Origin: Bugula neritina
Taxonomy: Eukaryota; Bryozoa; Gymnolaemata; Cheilostomatida; Bugulidae
Length of the DNA: 64,000 nucleotides
NCBI GenBank assembly: GCA_964035545.1
Contig: OZ037770.1
Coordinates: 10,566,973-10,630,972 of the forward strand
Direction: 5' to 3'
The position numbers and the translations under genes were made by a program. Below the pieces are notes generated by a model. The model searched no databases. It was not told the DNA's origin and saw only the letters and a program-made list of their open reading frames with translations. Positions within the stretch are counted from its first letter, which is position 1. Each line of letters opens with the position of its first letter. Positions 64,000 to 64,000 of the stretch are shown piece by piece.

Positions 64000-64000
64000 T

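Larger units (their letters stand above)
55491..64000 (-). mobile_element. Polinton/Maverick (adintovirus-like) integrated DNA element, partial
   Basis: Seven intact minus-strand frames fill 55517-63897 and beyond, with 0-20 bp gaps or ATGA overlaps except for one 260-bp spacer. In transcription order they are family B DNA polymerase, small basic protein, coiled-coil protein, chromodomain integrase, minor capsid candidate, core-like protein and major capsid candidate. Polymerase plus retrovirus-type integrase plus capsid genes define Polintons and adintoviruses. In C. elegans the F54H12.2/F54H12.3 pair is the same capsid-integrase combination. No FtsK/A32-like packaging ATPase, maturation protease or terminal inverted repeat is visible; these may lie to the right or in the gap. 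The absence of stops suggests recent insertion or an active lineage. No introns are apparent. Confidence 0.9.

Overview
The window is an AT-rich animal nuclear genome fragment. Genes are split by GT-AG introns, (TA)n arrays are frequent, tRNA-derived SINEs and MITEs sit in introns, and there are traces of non-LTR and Penelope-like retroelements. A rhodopsin-type GPCR, a PAN/apple-domain protein and MS4A/CD20-like four-helix genes indicate a metazoan, most likely an invertebrate. The species cannot be read from the sequence. Nearly all host exons are short; the gene models here were joined by hand from splice signals, reading-frame phase and protein features, so exon ends are predictions.

Layout: 1-5.5 kb is mostly empty, with one possible terminal exon (2.5 kb) and a tRNA-like repeat (4.6 kb). 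5.7-9.4 kb holds a five-exon class A GPCR (392 aa) with a 270-bp (TA)n array in an intron. 10.6-14.1 kb holds a six-exon gene for a small secreted Cys-rich protein (195 aa) that I do not recognise. 15.5-16.65 kb holds a secreted PAN-domain protein with a Ser/Thr tail, followed at 17.4-17.9 kb by a broken copy carrying a 21-bp minisatellite. 19.7-27.6 kb and 49-55.05 kb hold copies of one MS4A-like gene family: paralog A, orphan pieces, and paralog B, which runs into an assembly gap. Between them lie a candidate minus-strand gene start (31.2-30.6 kb), about 4 kb of cryptically simple DNA (31.7-36 kb), a decayed non-LTR retrotransposon (36-39 kb), a 390-bp fold-back element (41.1-41.5 kb) and long stretches without visible genes. 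A Penelope-like remnant lies at 52.3-52.75 kb.

From the 200-N gap at 55291 to the right edge the DNA is a tightly packed minus-strand gene set of a Polinton/Maverick (adintovirus-like) integrating DNA element. It encodes a protein-primed-type family B DNA polymerase open past the window edge, a small basic protein, a coiled-coil protein, a chromodomain integrase of the F54H12.3 type, a penton-like minor capsid candidate, a basic core-like protein, and an F54H12.2-type candidate major capsid protein. All seven frames are intact, several overlap by ATGA, and no packaging ATPase or protease is seen inside the window. The polymerase has two notable additions: a VSR-like endonuclease signature between palm motifs A and B, and an OTU-like DxxCxFRA motif upstream of the first ATG. 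This element is the most interesting system in the window.
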